Origin: an uncultured Bacteroidales bacterium
GTDB taxonomy: Bacteria > Bacteroidota > Bacteroidia > Bacteroidales > Bacteroidaceae
Direction: 5' to 3'
DNA length: 64,000 bases
Assembly (NCBI GenBank): GCA_937995875.1
Contig: CALKIW010000008.1
Span: forward strand, 1-64,000
Positions within the stretch are counted from its first letter, which is position 1. Every line of letters begins with the position of its first letter. Below, piece by piece: positions 8,600 to 15,930 of this stretch. A program made the translations under genes and the position numbers. The notes under the pieces were generated by a model that was not told where the DNA came from, ran no database searches, and saw nothing but the letters and a program-made list of their open reading frames with translations.

Positions 8600-9415
8600 T
8601 TAACCTTCAGCAAGAAGCTTCTTGTAGAAGTCTTCGTAAGCCGAGGCATAGTCTTTTCCGGGATTTGCAAGGAACGGCAACTTCTTCGAAGTGGCATATT
8701 CTACCAGTTTCTGATTAACGTTCTGTCCGGCTTCGATAATGCCGTCACTGTAGTCGATTGCCATTTTGCCTAATTCCATGAAGTCGAACTTCTCTGCATA
8801 TGGCTTGAGCAAATCGGCCTTGGCACTCCGAAATTCCACACATCGCTTGAAATTATCTCCCAACGACGTCTTCAGCTGGTTATGGAAGAGCGATGTTATT
8901 ACTTTCGACTTGGCGAAAGAGGGGTCTTCGTGGTAGGCCGTCTTGATATAAAGAGGCACTACAGCCGACATCCATCCCTGACAATGCACAATGTCCGGAG
9001 TCCAACGCAGTTTTTTAACCGTTTCCAAAACTCCACGTGCAAAGAATATGGCGCGTTCCCCATTGTCCGGATATTCCGTTCCGCTTTCATCTTCTGTCAT
9101 AGCCTTTCGGCGCAGAAAATAATCTTCATTATCGATAAAGTACACCTGAATTCTTGACACCGGTATACTTGCTACCTTTATGATTAATGAGTGGTCGGTA
9201 TCATCAATAATCAAGTTCATGCCTGATAGTCGAATGACCTCGTGCAGCTGTCCTCTCCGTTCGTTGATGGATCCCCATTTGGGCATGAAAGTGCGAATTT
9301 CAAATCCGCTTTCCTGCATGCTTTGAGGGAGATCACGCCCCATGATTGACATTTCCGACTCCGGTACATAAGGAGCTATCTCCTGATTAATAAATAAAAC
9401 CTTTTTTTTGACCAT
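8600..9415 (-). CDS. Glycogen/starch synthase-like protein, N-terminal domain only
   Basis: A 271-residue protein matching only the N-terminal Rossmann half of GT5 glycogen/starch synthases (full-length GlgA is about 470 or more residues). Visible family features are the beta1 start KVLFINQEIAPYVP, IRTFMPKWGSINERRGQLHEV, the YFIDNEDYFLRR segment and PDIVHCQGWMSAVVPLYIK. The ADP-glucose-binding KxGGL motif that should follow the first strand is replaced by PESEMSIMG (about residues 18-26), and the whole C-terminal nucleotide-sugar domain is absent. Standard glycogen synthase activity is therefore unlikely. It ends cleanly at TAA with no C-terminal homology downstream, so this looks like a stable short form, not a fresh truncation. 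First gene of the operon with the DUF4270 lipoprotein. Confidence 0.85.
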   Translation of the reverse strand: MVKKKVLFINQEIAPYVPESEMSIMGRDLPQSMQESGFEIRTFMPKWGSINERRGQLHEVIRLSGMNLIIDDTDHSLIIKVASIPVSRIQVYFIDNEDYFLRRKAMTEDESGTEYPDNGERAIFFARGVLETVKKLRWTPDIVHCQGWMSAVVPLYIKTAYHEDPSFAKSKVITSLFHNQLKTSLGDNFKRCVEFRSAKADLLKPYAEKFDFMELGKMAIDYSDGIIEAGQNVNQKLVEYATSKKLPFLANPGKDYASAYEDFYKKLLAEG

Positions 9416-9446
9416 TGTACATTTTTCCTAAGTTAATATTTGAATA

Positions 9447-9454
9447 CAAAGGTA
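9447..9454 (-). promoter_or_regulatory. -7 box upstream of the glycogen-synthase-like operon
   Basis: On the minus strand this reads TACCTTTG, 31 nt before the start codon at 9415. No good -33 element is seen. A 9-bp inverted repeat (CCGATTTTG at 9477-9485 against 9498-9506) lies where the -33 region and upstream contacts would be and could bind a regulator. Confidence 0.45.
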
Positions 9455-9634
9455 CAAAATTTTATTGGAAACACACCCGATTTTGCATGATTTCACACAA
9501 AATCGGATGTATTTGAACTCATTTATAAATTAAAACGCGATGTTATTCGTCATCTGTTTATCATGCTCAGACCGAGCGGTCAGCATCTCGTTTTAATGGA
9601 ATTATATTGACTTTGCAGGCCAACAACTATCGTT

Positions 9635-10072
9635 TTATTCTACGACAATGAGGGCTTCGTCTTCCATGACACTCTGGCCCACCTTTACGCAGATGGCAGT
9701 CACTTTGCCGTCTTGTTCTGCTTCGATGTTGTTGGCCATCTTCATGGCTTCGAGAACGAGAAGCGCATCGCCTGCCTTTACTTCGTCGCCCACATTGACA
9801 TTGATGGCGGTGATGGTGCCCGGCAGCGGAGCCTTGATGGCTTTGCCTGTGTCCACATTGTCCGCAGAAGCTGTGGAGGCGTCGTCTTTGCTGTCTTCAG
9901 CCATAGGCTTGCCAAGCTCCACTTTCTTCTTCTCCGGCTCGGCCGGCTTCTCCATTTCCACTTCGAAAGCCTCACCGTTTACCTGTACGTTGGCAACATT
10001 TGTCTCTTCGTTAATGTCGCTGATTTCGACTTTGTATTCCTTTCCGTCGATGGTATATTTAAATTCTTTCAT
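9635..10072 (-). CDS. Biotin carboxyl carrier protein of methylmalonyl-CoA decarboxylase/carboxyltransferase
   Basis: A 145-residue biotin carrier subunit. The C-terminal 70 residues form a biotinyl domain with the biotinylation motif EAMKMANNIEAE and the preceding KAPLPGTITAINVNVGDEVKAGD. The N-terminus (KEFKYTIDGKEYKVEISDI) and the flexible Glu/Lys/Asp/Ala linker are typical of the decarboxylase gamma subunit. It carries the CO2 group between the carboxyltransferase subunit and a decarboxylase or acceptor. It is third in the cluster, 6 nt after the 49-residue gene. A membrane beta (OadB/GcdB-type) subunit gene, often the next gene, is missing here. Confidence 0.92.
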   Translation of the reverse strand: MKEFKYTIDGKEYKVEISDINEETNVANVQVNGEAFEVEMEKPAEPEKKKVELGKPMAEDSKDDASTASADNVDTGKAIKAPLPGTITAINVNVGDEVKAGDALLVLEAMKMANNIEAEQDGKVTAICVKVGQSVMEDEALIVVE

Positions 10073-10078
10073 GTTCTC

Positions 10079-10228
10079 TTATGGTTTAGCGGTAAATGAT
10101 AGGAATTTGGCGTTCCACATCGTATGCTTAGGCTTAATGGTGATAATGCCGGGTTCCTTGTCATGAACATTGTTGCCTTGATACTCAAAGAGTGCCATGG
10201 CAATGGCTGCATATATATTTTTATCCAT
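10079..10228 (-). CDS. 49-residue conserved small protein of the methylmalonyl-CoA decarboxylase cluster
   Basis: ATG at 10228-10226, TAA at 10081-10079. The peptide starts MDKNIYAAIAMALFEYQGNN and has a central HDKEPGIITIK; it ends WNAKFLSFTAKP. It lies between the carboxyltransferase gene (37 nt downstream of it) and the biotin-carrier gene (6 nt before it). A small gene with the same NKxIYAAIAMALxE start is, as I recall, present at this place in Bacteroides clusters, so I consider it real. It may stand in for the small delta/OadG-type subunit, but unlike OadG it has no convincing membrane helix; the role is unknown. Confidence 0.75.
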   Translation of the reverse strand: MDKNIYAAIAMALFEYQGNNVHDKEPGIITIKPKHTMWNAKFLSFTAKP

Positions 10229-10265
10229 ATTGATTGTTTCCTTAATCAAAATTTTCAACTAACAC

Positions 10266-11831
10266 TTACATAGGCATACACCCATGCTTCTTATTGGGCA
10301 GACTCTGACGCTTGTTGGCCAACTGTGCCAGTCCTCTACAGATGCGGAAACGGGTGTTGCGCGGCTCAATAACATCGTCGATATAGCCGAATTGTGCAGC
10401 TTGGTACGGGTTGGCAAATGCCTCCGTGTATTCGTCTTCCTTCTCTGCGAGGAATGCCTTGACATCGCCACCTTCTTCCTTAACTTTCTTGGCTTCCTTG
10501 CCACACAGCACGGCTACGGCTCCCGAAGCACCCATAACGGCAATCTCAGCAGTAGGCCAAGCGAAGTTCAGGTCGGCACGAAGCTGCTTGCATCCCATCA
10601 CAATGTGTGAGCCGCCATAGCTCTTTCGCAGGTTGATGGTAATCTTGGGCACGGTAGCTTCACCGTAGGCATAAAGCAACTGAGCACCATGCAGAATCAC
10701 GGCATTGTATTCCTGACCGGTACCGGGCAGGAATCCGGGAACGTCTACAAGACTTACGATCGGAATGTTGAAAGCGTCGCAGAAACGTACAAAGCGTGCG
10801 CCCTTGCGACTGGCATTCACGTCGAGCACGCCGGCATAGGCTGCTGGCTGATTGGCCACGATACCCACGCTCTGACCGTTGAAGCGGGCAAAGCCGGTAA
10901 TGATGTTCTTGGCAAACTTGGGTTGCACCTCAAAGAACTCTCCGTTGTCGGTCACGGCGGTGATCACCTTATACATATCGTATGCCTTGTTGGGGTCATC
11001 GGGCAGAATTTCGTTCAGCAAATCTTCCTTGCGGTCTACCGGGTCGGTACATTCCACGCGTGGAGCTTCCTCTGTGTTGTTAGACGGAATGTAGCTTAGG
11101 AGCTTCCTCAGCAGCTTCATGGCTTCTTCTTCTGTCTTGGCCGTGAAACTGGTCACGCCACTCTTGCTGGCGTGTACGCTGGCTCCTCCGAGATGTTCGG
11201 AGTCAATCTCCTCACCCGTCACGGTCTTTACAACCTTCGGTCCGGTGAGGAACATATAGCTTGTACCTTCGGTCATGAGTATAAAGTCGGTCAAGGCCGG
11301 AGAATAAACGGCACCACCGGCACATGGGCCGAGAATGGCACTGATTTGCGGAATCACACCCGAAGCGAGGATATTGCGCTCGAAAATCTCACCATAGCCG
11401 GCCAGCGCAGAGATGCCTTCCTGAATGCGCGCACCTCCGGAGTCGTTCATGCAGATCATCGGAGCACCGTTTTGCACGGCCATATCCATCACCTTGCATA
11501 TTTTTTGGGCCATTGTTTCCGACAGTGAGCCGCCGTTCACGGTGAAGTCTTGGGCATACACATATACCAGTCGGCCGTCTATGGTAGCCGACCCGGTAAC
11601 GACACCGTCGCCCAGAAAACGTTTTTTCTCCATACCAAAATTATGGCAGCGGTGGAGTTTGAACATATCATACTCCTCGAAACTGTCCTTGTCTACAAGC
11701 ATTTCGATACGCTCGCGCGCTGTGTATTTGCCACGTGCGTGCTGTTTCTCTATGGCCTTTTCGCCACCTCCGAGACGAGCTTTCTCGCGCTTGGCAACAA
11801 GCTCTTTAATCTTTTCTGTTTGCTTACTCAT
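10266..11831 (-). CDS. Methylmalonyl-CoA decarboxylase alpha / propionyl-CoA carboxylase beta-type carboxyltransferase
   Basis: A 521-residue biotin-dependent carboxyltransferase that moves CO2 between (S)-methylmalonyl-CoA and biotin, part of succinate-to-propionate conversion. Family features: RGKYTARERIEMLVDKDSFEEYDMF at the start, CMNDSGGARIQEGISALAGYGEIF, GPCAGGAVYSPALTDF, a second crotonase half with FCDAFNIPIVSLVDVPGFLPGTGQE and SYGGSHIVMGCKQLRADLNFAWPTAEIAVMGASGAV, and a C-terminal HGCMPM in place of the usual HGNIPL. The frame stays open to an ATG at 11873, but that codon overlaps the -7 box at 11878-11871, so the start is the ATG at 11831 (MSKQTEKIKEL). First gene of the cluster. 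Confidence 0.95.
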   Translation of the reverse strand: MSKQTEKIKELVAKREKARLGGGEKAIEKQHARGKYTARERIEMLVDKDSFEEYDMFKLHRCHNFGMEKKRFLGDGVVTGSATIDGRLVYVYAQDFTVNGGSLSETMAQKICKVMDMAVQNGAPMICMNDSGGARIQEGISALAGYGEIFERNILASGVIPQISAILGPCAGGAVYSPALTDFILMTEGTSYMFLTGPKVVKTVTGEEIDSEHLGGASVHASKSGVTSFTAKTEEEAMKLLRKLLSYIPSNNTEEAPRVECTDPVDRKEDLLNEILPDDPNKAYDMYKVITAVTDNGEFFEVQPKFAKNIITGFARFNGQSVGIVANQPAAYAGVLDVNASRKGARFVRFCDAFNIPIVSLVDVPGFLPGTGQEYNAVILHGAQLLYAYGEATVPKITINLRKSYGGSHIVMGCKQLRADLNFAWPTAEIAVMGASGAVAVLCGKEAKKVKEEGGDVKAFLAEKEDEYTEAFANPYQAAQFGYIDDVIEPRNTRFRICRGLAQLANKRQSLPNKKHGCMPM

Positions 11832-11870
11832 AATTATATCTTGTTGTTCTTTTTGTTTATCTATAGATTG

Positions 11871-11878
11871 CAAAAGTA
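11871..11878 (-). promoter_or_regulatory. -7 box of the methylmalonyl-CoA decarboxylase cluster
   Basis: On the minus strand TACTTTTG, a TAnnTTTG match 39 nt before the start at 11831. The -33 region has no clear TTG. It decides the start of the carboxyltransferase gene because the upstream ATG at 11873 would lie within the promoter. Confidence 0.5.
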
Positions 11879-12014
11879 CGAATAAAATTCGATATAGTTG
11901 TATTTACAACTTAAAATATTGTTATAGAACATTCTGCCAAGCATCGAAGATGTTTGAAGGTAGGAGCGTGGGAGAATAATGTGTTTGATTTTAAGGTTTC
12001 CTGTGTATGACACA

Positions 12015-12055
12015 CAAAGCGTGCCGCAATCTTCCATTGTTCGCGGCACGCTTTG
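12015..12055. terminator. Hairpin downstream of the TetR-family gene
   Basis: CAAAGCGTGCCGC (12015-12027) and its exact complement (12043-12055) form a GC-rich stem with a 15-nt loop, 28 nt beyond the stop of the minus-strand regulator gene. There is only a short T-rich tail on either side, so it is a probable but not classic terminator. Confidence 0.65.
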
Positions 12056-12083
12056 TTTCTAAAAATTCAGGCATATCATGAAA

Positions 12084-12719
12084 CTATCTGTCCATCTTTG
12101 CCATTTGACCGTCGAACTCGCAAATTCCCTTCTGTGTGCACAACCCACGCAGAAAAAGCATACTGACATTCCGGAATATTTCCTTTAGGTCATAGTGCTT
12201 ATAGAGCTGATTTTCCATAATATAGGTCATCATGCCGGCACTCACATTGCACAGCAGCTCATAGTCGGCATCCGGACGGAAATATCCCTCCTCGATACCT
12301 TGCTGGAAAAACGACTGTTCTTTGTGTTCGTGCTGTTGGTGTTTCTGCTCCATCCACTGTATAATTTCAGGGTAGCGTTGCAGCTCTGTATAGTACAGGG
12401 GAGTCACTTTCGACAGGGCATTCATTTTCAAGCGATAGAAAGCGAGTATGGTATCGATCACGTTTCGTTTTCCACCGGCAACATAAACCTGCATTTGGTC
12501 TTCAAATTTCTGATGATCTTCCTTGACGGTCTCCATGAGCAACTGTTCCTTGTTCTCATAAATCTCATACATGGTACGTTTGGAGATGGAAAGGATGCCG
12601 GCTATGTCATCCATTTTTACGGCTTTTATGCCTTTGGTGCGAAACTGCTCCGATGCTGTCTTGAGAATCTTGCTGCGCAGCTCCTGCCGATATTCTGTAG
12701 GTGTGTTAGATTTATTCAT
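12084..12719 (-). CDS. TetR/AcrR-family transcriptional regulator
   Basis: A 211-residue one-component regulator. The N-terminal helix-turn-helix lies at about residues 12-60 (RSKILKTASEQFRTKGIKAVKMDDIAGILSISKRTMYEIYENKEQLL), followed by an all-helical ligand-binding domain without recognisable specificity. Such proteins usually repress neighbouring genes or themselves. The adjacent candidates are its own promoter (imperfect AT-rich inverted repeat 12769-12796) and the methylmalonyl-CoA cluster downstream in the same orientation, from which it is separated by a hairpin. The ligand and targets cannot be read from the sequence. Confidence 0.92.
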   Translation of the reverse strand: MNKSNTPTEYRQELRSKILKTASEQFRTKGIKAVKMDDIAGILSISKRTMYEIYENKEQLLMETVKEDHQKFEDQMQVYVAGGKRNVIDTILAFYRLKMNALSKVTPLYYTELQRYPEIIQWMEQKHQQHEHKEQSFFQQGIEEGYFRPDADYELLCNVSAGMMTYIMENQLYKHYDLKEIFRNVSMLFLRGLCTQKGICEFDGQMAKMDR

Positions 12720-12747
12720 AAAAAGCCTCCTTTGACTACTTGTTTTA

Positions 12748-12796
12748 CAAAGATACCAATAAAGTTTAAAAAACTATATCGTATTTAATAGTTTTT
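12748..12796 (-). promoter_or_regulatory. Promoter region and possible autoregulatory site of the TetR gene
   Basis: Minus-strand TATCTTTG (12755-12748) is a -7 box 28 nt before the start codon. Upstream of it, 9-bp arms AAAAACTAT (12769-12777) and its complement (12788-12796) flank 10 nt, covering the -33 area. A symmetric site here would suit autorepression, but the arms are AT-rich and could be chance. Confidence 0.35.
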
Positions 12797-12929
12797 ATAA
12801 TTTAATTTCATTTTAAGAGAGTTACTCACGAAGACATGATGGTTGATGTTTGTCTCTGCTAAGATGGTTGCCCTCCAAGAGTTCCCCGTATTTTCTACTT
12901 GTATTTTTATTTACAAAGTATGCTTTAAA

Positions 12930-13300
12930 ATTCGCTTATTCTGAAACAGATTTATTTTCTGTCTGAATATTGTAAAATTAGCGAATTTCGTAGTTTGCTG
13001 ATACTCAGGATGTTTTAAAACAATGCCATTTTGCCCACTATTCGGTCATTCGCGGTTAAGTATCGAATGGCATTGCGACAAAGGCTTAACCGATGTTTGA
13101 ATGAGGCTTAAACGCATAGCCATCAGGGCTTTGTCATACTGCCGTTAAGGCTTTAACGCAACACGATGAAGCGAAAAATGTACAAACGCGACTTTTTGAA
13201 GACTGCACGAATTGGTTTTGAAGACCGAAACATAGTTCTTTTTGCGCTGGATGCTTCGAAAAAGATTGTCGAAAAATGGTAATTTATTTTTAATAAAATA
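12930..13300. repeat. Dispersed intergenic element, copy A, with four 22-bp phased units
   Basis: This non-coding block resembles 26725-27095 and, less closely, 45595-45880. It begins with an imperfect hairpin (TTCGCTTATTCTGAAAC ... CTGTCTGAATA). A shared core then appears, with GATTAAGTATCGAATGGCA-like sequence at about 13056-13072. GGCTT starts follow at 13083, 13105, 13127 and 13149, exactly 22 bp apart. The right part shares ACATAG..CTTTTTGCGCTGG and GTCGAAAAA with copy B (about 13229-13276). No reading frame or transposase is present, so it looks like a short non-autonomous repeat. Confidence 0.75.
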
Positions 13301-13669
13301 TTGTGTCGTTACGTTGGTGGATCCTGTATTTATTTTCAAAGAGCACACTTTGGGAAAGTTAAATCGTAGGACGGAAGATATGTCAGAATACGTTTGCAGA
13401 GGGAGTGTCAGAAACGAAGAAGTGAGGTGACAATTCGTTGTCCGCATCAAGCATATTCAACTAACGATGGTCTTTAACAGGTTACATTTTCTATGTGGAT
13501 AACTGTTAATGGTGTTGGTTTCAGTATGGATGGAGTAGGAGCATGGGTGATTTTGGGGAGCATTTAGCTCTGTTTGAATGACTATAGTGGCGGGAGAGCA
13601 GGACATGGATTGCGGTTGGCATGTTTTTTGCATTAGAGTAGGCAGATCAAATAAAATAAATCATAGATA
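13301..13669. other. Intergenic region before htpG
   Basis: About 370 bp with no convincing gene. It contains one perfect DnaA-box sequence, TGTGGATAA at 13494-13502, but no cluster of boxes or neighbouring dnaA that would support an origin. I see no good TAnnTTTG box close to htpG; its promoter may use a different (heat-shock or extracytoplasmic) sigma factor. Confidence 0.5.
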
Positions 13670-15724
13670 ATGAAAAAAGGTAATATCGGGGTTACGACAG
13701 AGAACATTTTCCCCGTCATCAAAAAGTTCCTCTATTCAGACCATGAAATTTTCCTTCGCGAAATGGTTTCTAATGCCGTTGATGCAACCCAAAAGTTGAA
13801 GACGCTTGTTCAAAAGGGCGAATTCAAGGGTGAGGTGGGCGATACTACTGTGCGCATTATTCTCGACGCCGAAGCCAAGACACTCACCATTGCCGACAGA
13901 GGCATTGGAATGACAGCGGAAGAGATTGACAAGTATATCAACCAGATAGCTTTCTCCGGCGTTACCGACTTCCTCGATAAATACAAGGACGAGGCCAATG
14001 CCATCATTGGTCATTTCGGTCTGGGTTTCTATTCCAGTTTCATGGTTTCCGACCGCGTGGATATCATAACCAAGAGTTATCAGGACGGCGCCAAGGCTGT
14101 GAAATGGAGTTGCGACGGCTCCCCCTCCTACACCTTAGAGGAAGTGGAGAAGGCCGATCGCGGGTCAGAAATTGTGCTCCACATTTCTGACGACTGCAAG
14201 GAATTTCTGGAAAAGGCTCGCATAGAAACATTGCTCAATAAATATTGCAAGTTCATGACAGTGCCTGTAGCCTTTGGCAAGAAAACCGAATGGAAGGACG
14301 GCAAGCAGGTAGACACAGAGGAAGACAATATTATTAATGATGTAGAGCCTCTGTGGACCAAAACGCCGTCGGGGCTGAAGGACGAGGATTATAAGAATTT
14401 CTATCGTACGCTCTATCCCATGCAGGACGAGCCACTGTTCTGGATTCATCTGAACGTAGACTTCCCGTTCCATCTCACGGGTATCCTCTATTTCCCACGC
14501 GTTCATGACAGCATCGACCTGCAGCGCAACAAGATTCAACTCTATTGCAACCAAGTGTTTGTAACCGATCAGGTAGAAGGCATTGTGCCTGAGTTCCTCA
14601 CGTTGCTGCACGGTGTTATCGACTCTCCTGATATTCCGCTGAATGTGAGCCGAAGCTATTTGCAGAGCGATGCCAACGTGAAAAAAATCTCTACGTATAT
14701 CACCAAGAAGGTGGCCGACAGATTGCAGCAGATATTCAAGGCCGACCGCAAGGATTATGAGCAGAAGTGGGACGACCTGAAGCTGTTTATCAATTATGGT
14801 ATGCTCTCACAGGAAGACTTCTATGACCGCGCAAAGGATTTTGCCCTGTTTAAGGACGTGGAGGGCAACTATTCTACGTTTGAGGAGTATCAGACGCTGA
14901 TTAAGGGTGAGCAGACCGACAAGAACGGCGACCTGATTTATCTCTATGCCACCAATAAGGACGACCAATATGCCTATATTTCGAGTGCGCAGAACAAGGG
15001 ATACAGTGTGCTGTTGTTTGATGGTCAGCTGGATATGCCGCTGGTGAGCATGCTGGAAAACAAGTTTGAAAAGAGTAGATTCGTGCGTGTGGACGGTGAC
15101 ATAGTAGACCGCCTCATCGTGAAAGACGATGCCCGGAAGACAGCACTTGGGGAGGAAGATCGTGACAAATTGTCAGAAGTGTTCCGTTCGCAGATGCCAT
15201 CTATCGACAAGGCGACGTTTAACGTGGATGTGGAATCATTGGGCGAGACGGCCAAGCCGGTGGTGATTACACAGAGCGAGTATATGCGACGTATGAAGGA
15301 GATGAGTCGTTTCCAGCCGGGTATGAGCTTCTATGGGCAGATGCCTGACAGCTACACAGTGGTGCTCAATGCCGACCACCCATTAGTGAAGAATGTGCTG
15401 GATGATGCTAACAAATCCACAGCCGAGAGCTTGAAACCGGTAGACAGTGATTTGAAGGGCTTGCAGGCTCGATTGGCTGCGCTGCGCCAGAGTCAGAAGG
15501 ACAAGAAACCGGAAGATATATCTCAAGAAGAGAAAGACGACGTGCAGAATACCGAGAAAGCCGTGAACGAACAGAAGGACAAGCGTGGCAAAATATTGTC
15601 CGATTATGGCAAGGGCAACAGCATTGTGCATCAGCTCATAGACTTGGCTCTGTTGCAAAACGGCATGCTGAAAGGGGAGGCCCTCGACAAATTCCTGACA
15701 CGTAGTGTAGACCTGATTAAATAA
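13670..15724 (+). CDS. htpG: Molecular chaperone HtpG (Hsp90)
   Basis: A 684-residue cytoplasmic Hsp90 homologue that remodels client proteins using ATP. The N-terminal GHKL ATPase domain shows FLREMVSNAVDATQKLK (the Asn/Asp magnesium-binding helix), TIADRGIGMTAEEIDKYINQIAFSG and the lid IGHFGLGFYSSFMVSD. The middle domain contains YPMQDEPLFWIHLNVDFPF and the conserved DSPDIPLNVSRSYLQSD. The C-terminal dimerisation part is more divergent and includes a charged insertion (SQKDKKPEDISQEEKDD) at about residues 605-630. It is a single-gene unit ending in the long hairpin at 15754-15819. Confidence 0.97.
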   Translation: MKKGNIGVTTENIFPVIKKFLYSDHEIFLREMVSNAVDATQKLKTLVQKGEFKGEVGDTTVRIILDAEAKTLTIADRGIGMTAEEIDKYINQIAFSGVTDFLDKYKDEANAIIGHFGLGFYSSFMVSDRVDIITKSYQDGAKAVKWSCDGSPSYTLEEVEKADRGSEIVLHISDDCKEFLEKARIETLLNKYCKFMTVPVAFGKKTEWKDGKQVDTEEDNIINDVEPLWTKTPSGLKDEDYKNFYRTLYPMQDEPLFWIHLNVDFPFHLTGILYFPRVHDSIDLQRNKIQLYCNQVFVTDQVEGIVPEFLTLLHGVIDSPDIPLNVSRSYLQSDANVKKISTYITKKVADRLQQIFKADRKDYEQKWDDLKLFINYGMLSQEDFYDRAKDFALFKDVEGNYSTFEEYQTLIKGEQTDKNGDLIYLYATNKDDQYAYISSAQNKGYSVLLFDGQLDMPLVSMLENKFEKSRFVRVDGDIVDRLIVKDDARKTALGEEDRDKLSEVFRSQMPSIDKATFNVDVESLGETAKPVVITQSEYMRRMKEMSRFQPGMSFYGQMPDSYTVVLNADHPLVKNVLDDANKSTAESLKPVDSDLKGLQARLAALRQSQKDKKPEDISQEEKDDVQNTEKAVNEQKDKRGKILSDYGKGNSIVHQLIDLALLQNGMLKGEALDKFLTRSVDLIK

Positions 15725-15753
15725 GTAACGATTAGTTGATCGTAACTGACAAT

Positions 15754-15819
15754 AAAGAGAGATTACCACTCGCCGTCCTCATAATATTATGGTGGCAAGG
15801 CGACAGGTAGTCTCTCTTT
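15754..15819 (+). terminator. Hairpin after htpG
   Basis: AAAGAGAGATTACC (15754-15767) pairs with GGTAGTCTCTCTTT (15806-15819) with a single G-T wobble, around a 38-nt loop that has further internal pairing. It lies 30 nt after the htpG stop. Confidence 0.65.
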
Positions 15820-15887
15820 GTGTTTCTGAGCGACGACAATTCGGGTCGGTGAAAATAATATGCTTGTCCCGAACTCAGGTTTCGAAG

Positions 15888-15905
15888 TATTTTTTGTAAC
15901 TTTGT
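15888..15905 (+). promoter_or_regulatory. Promoter-like element before the ABC-F gene
   Basis: The 18 bases TATTTTTTGTAACTTTGT include the -7 box TAACTTTG (15897-15904), 26 nt before the start codon. The identical 18 bases recur before metA (20073-20090). Confidence 0.55.
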
Positions 15906-15930
15906 AGCTTGAACGACATTAAGTTAGACA

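Noticed and set aside
13494..13502. Replication origin near htpG, suggested by a perfect DnaA box TGTGGATAA
   Set aside because: It is a single box, there is no dnaA/dnaN or box cluster, and gene orientation does not switch here.
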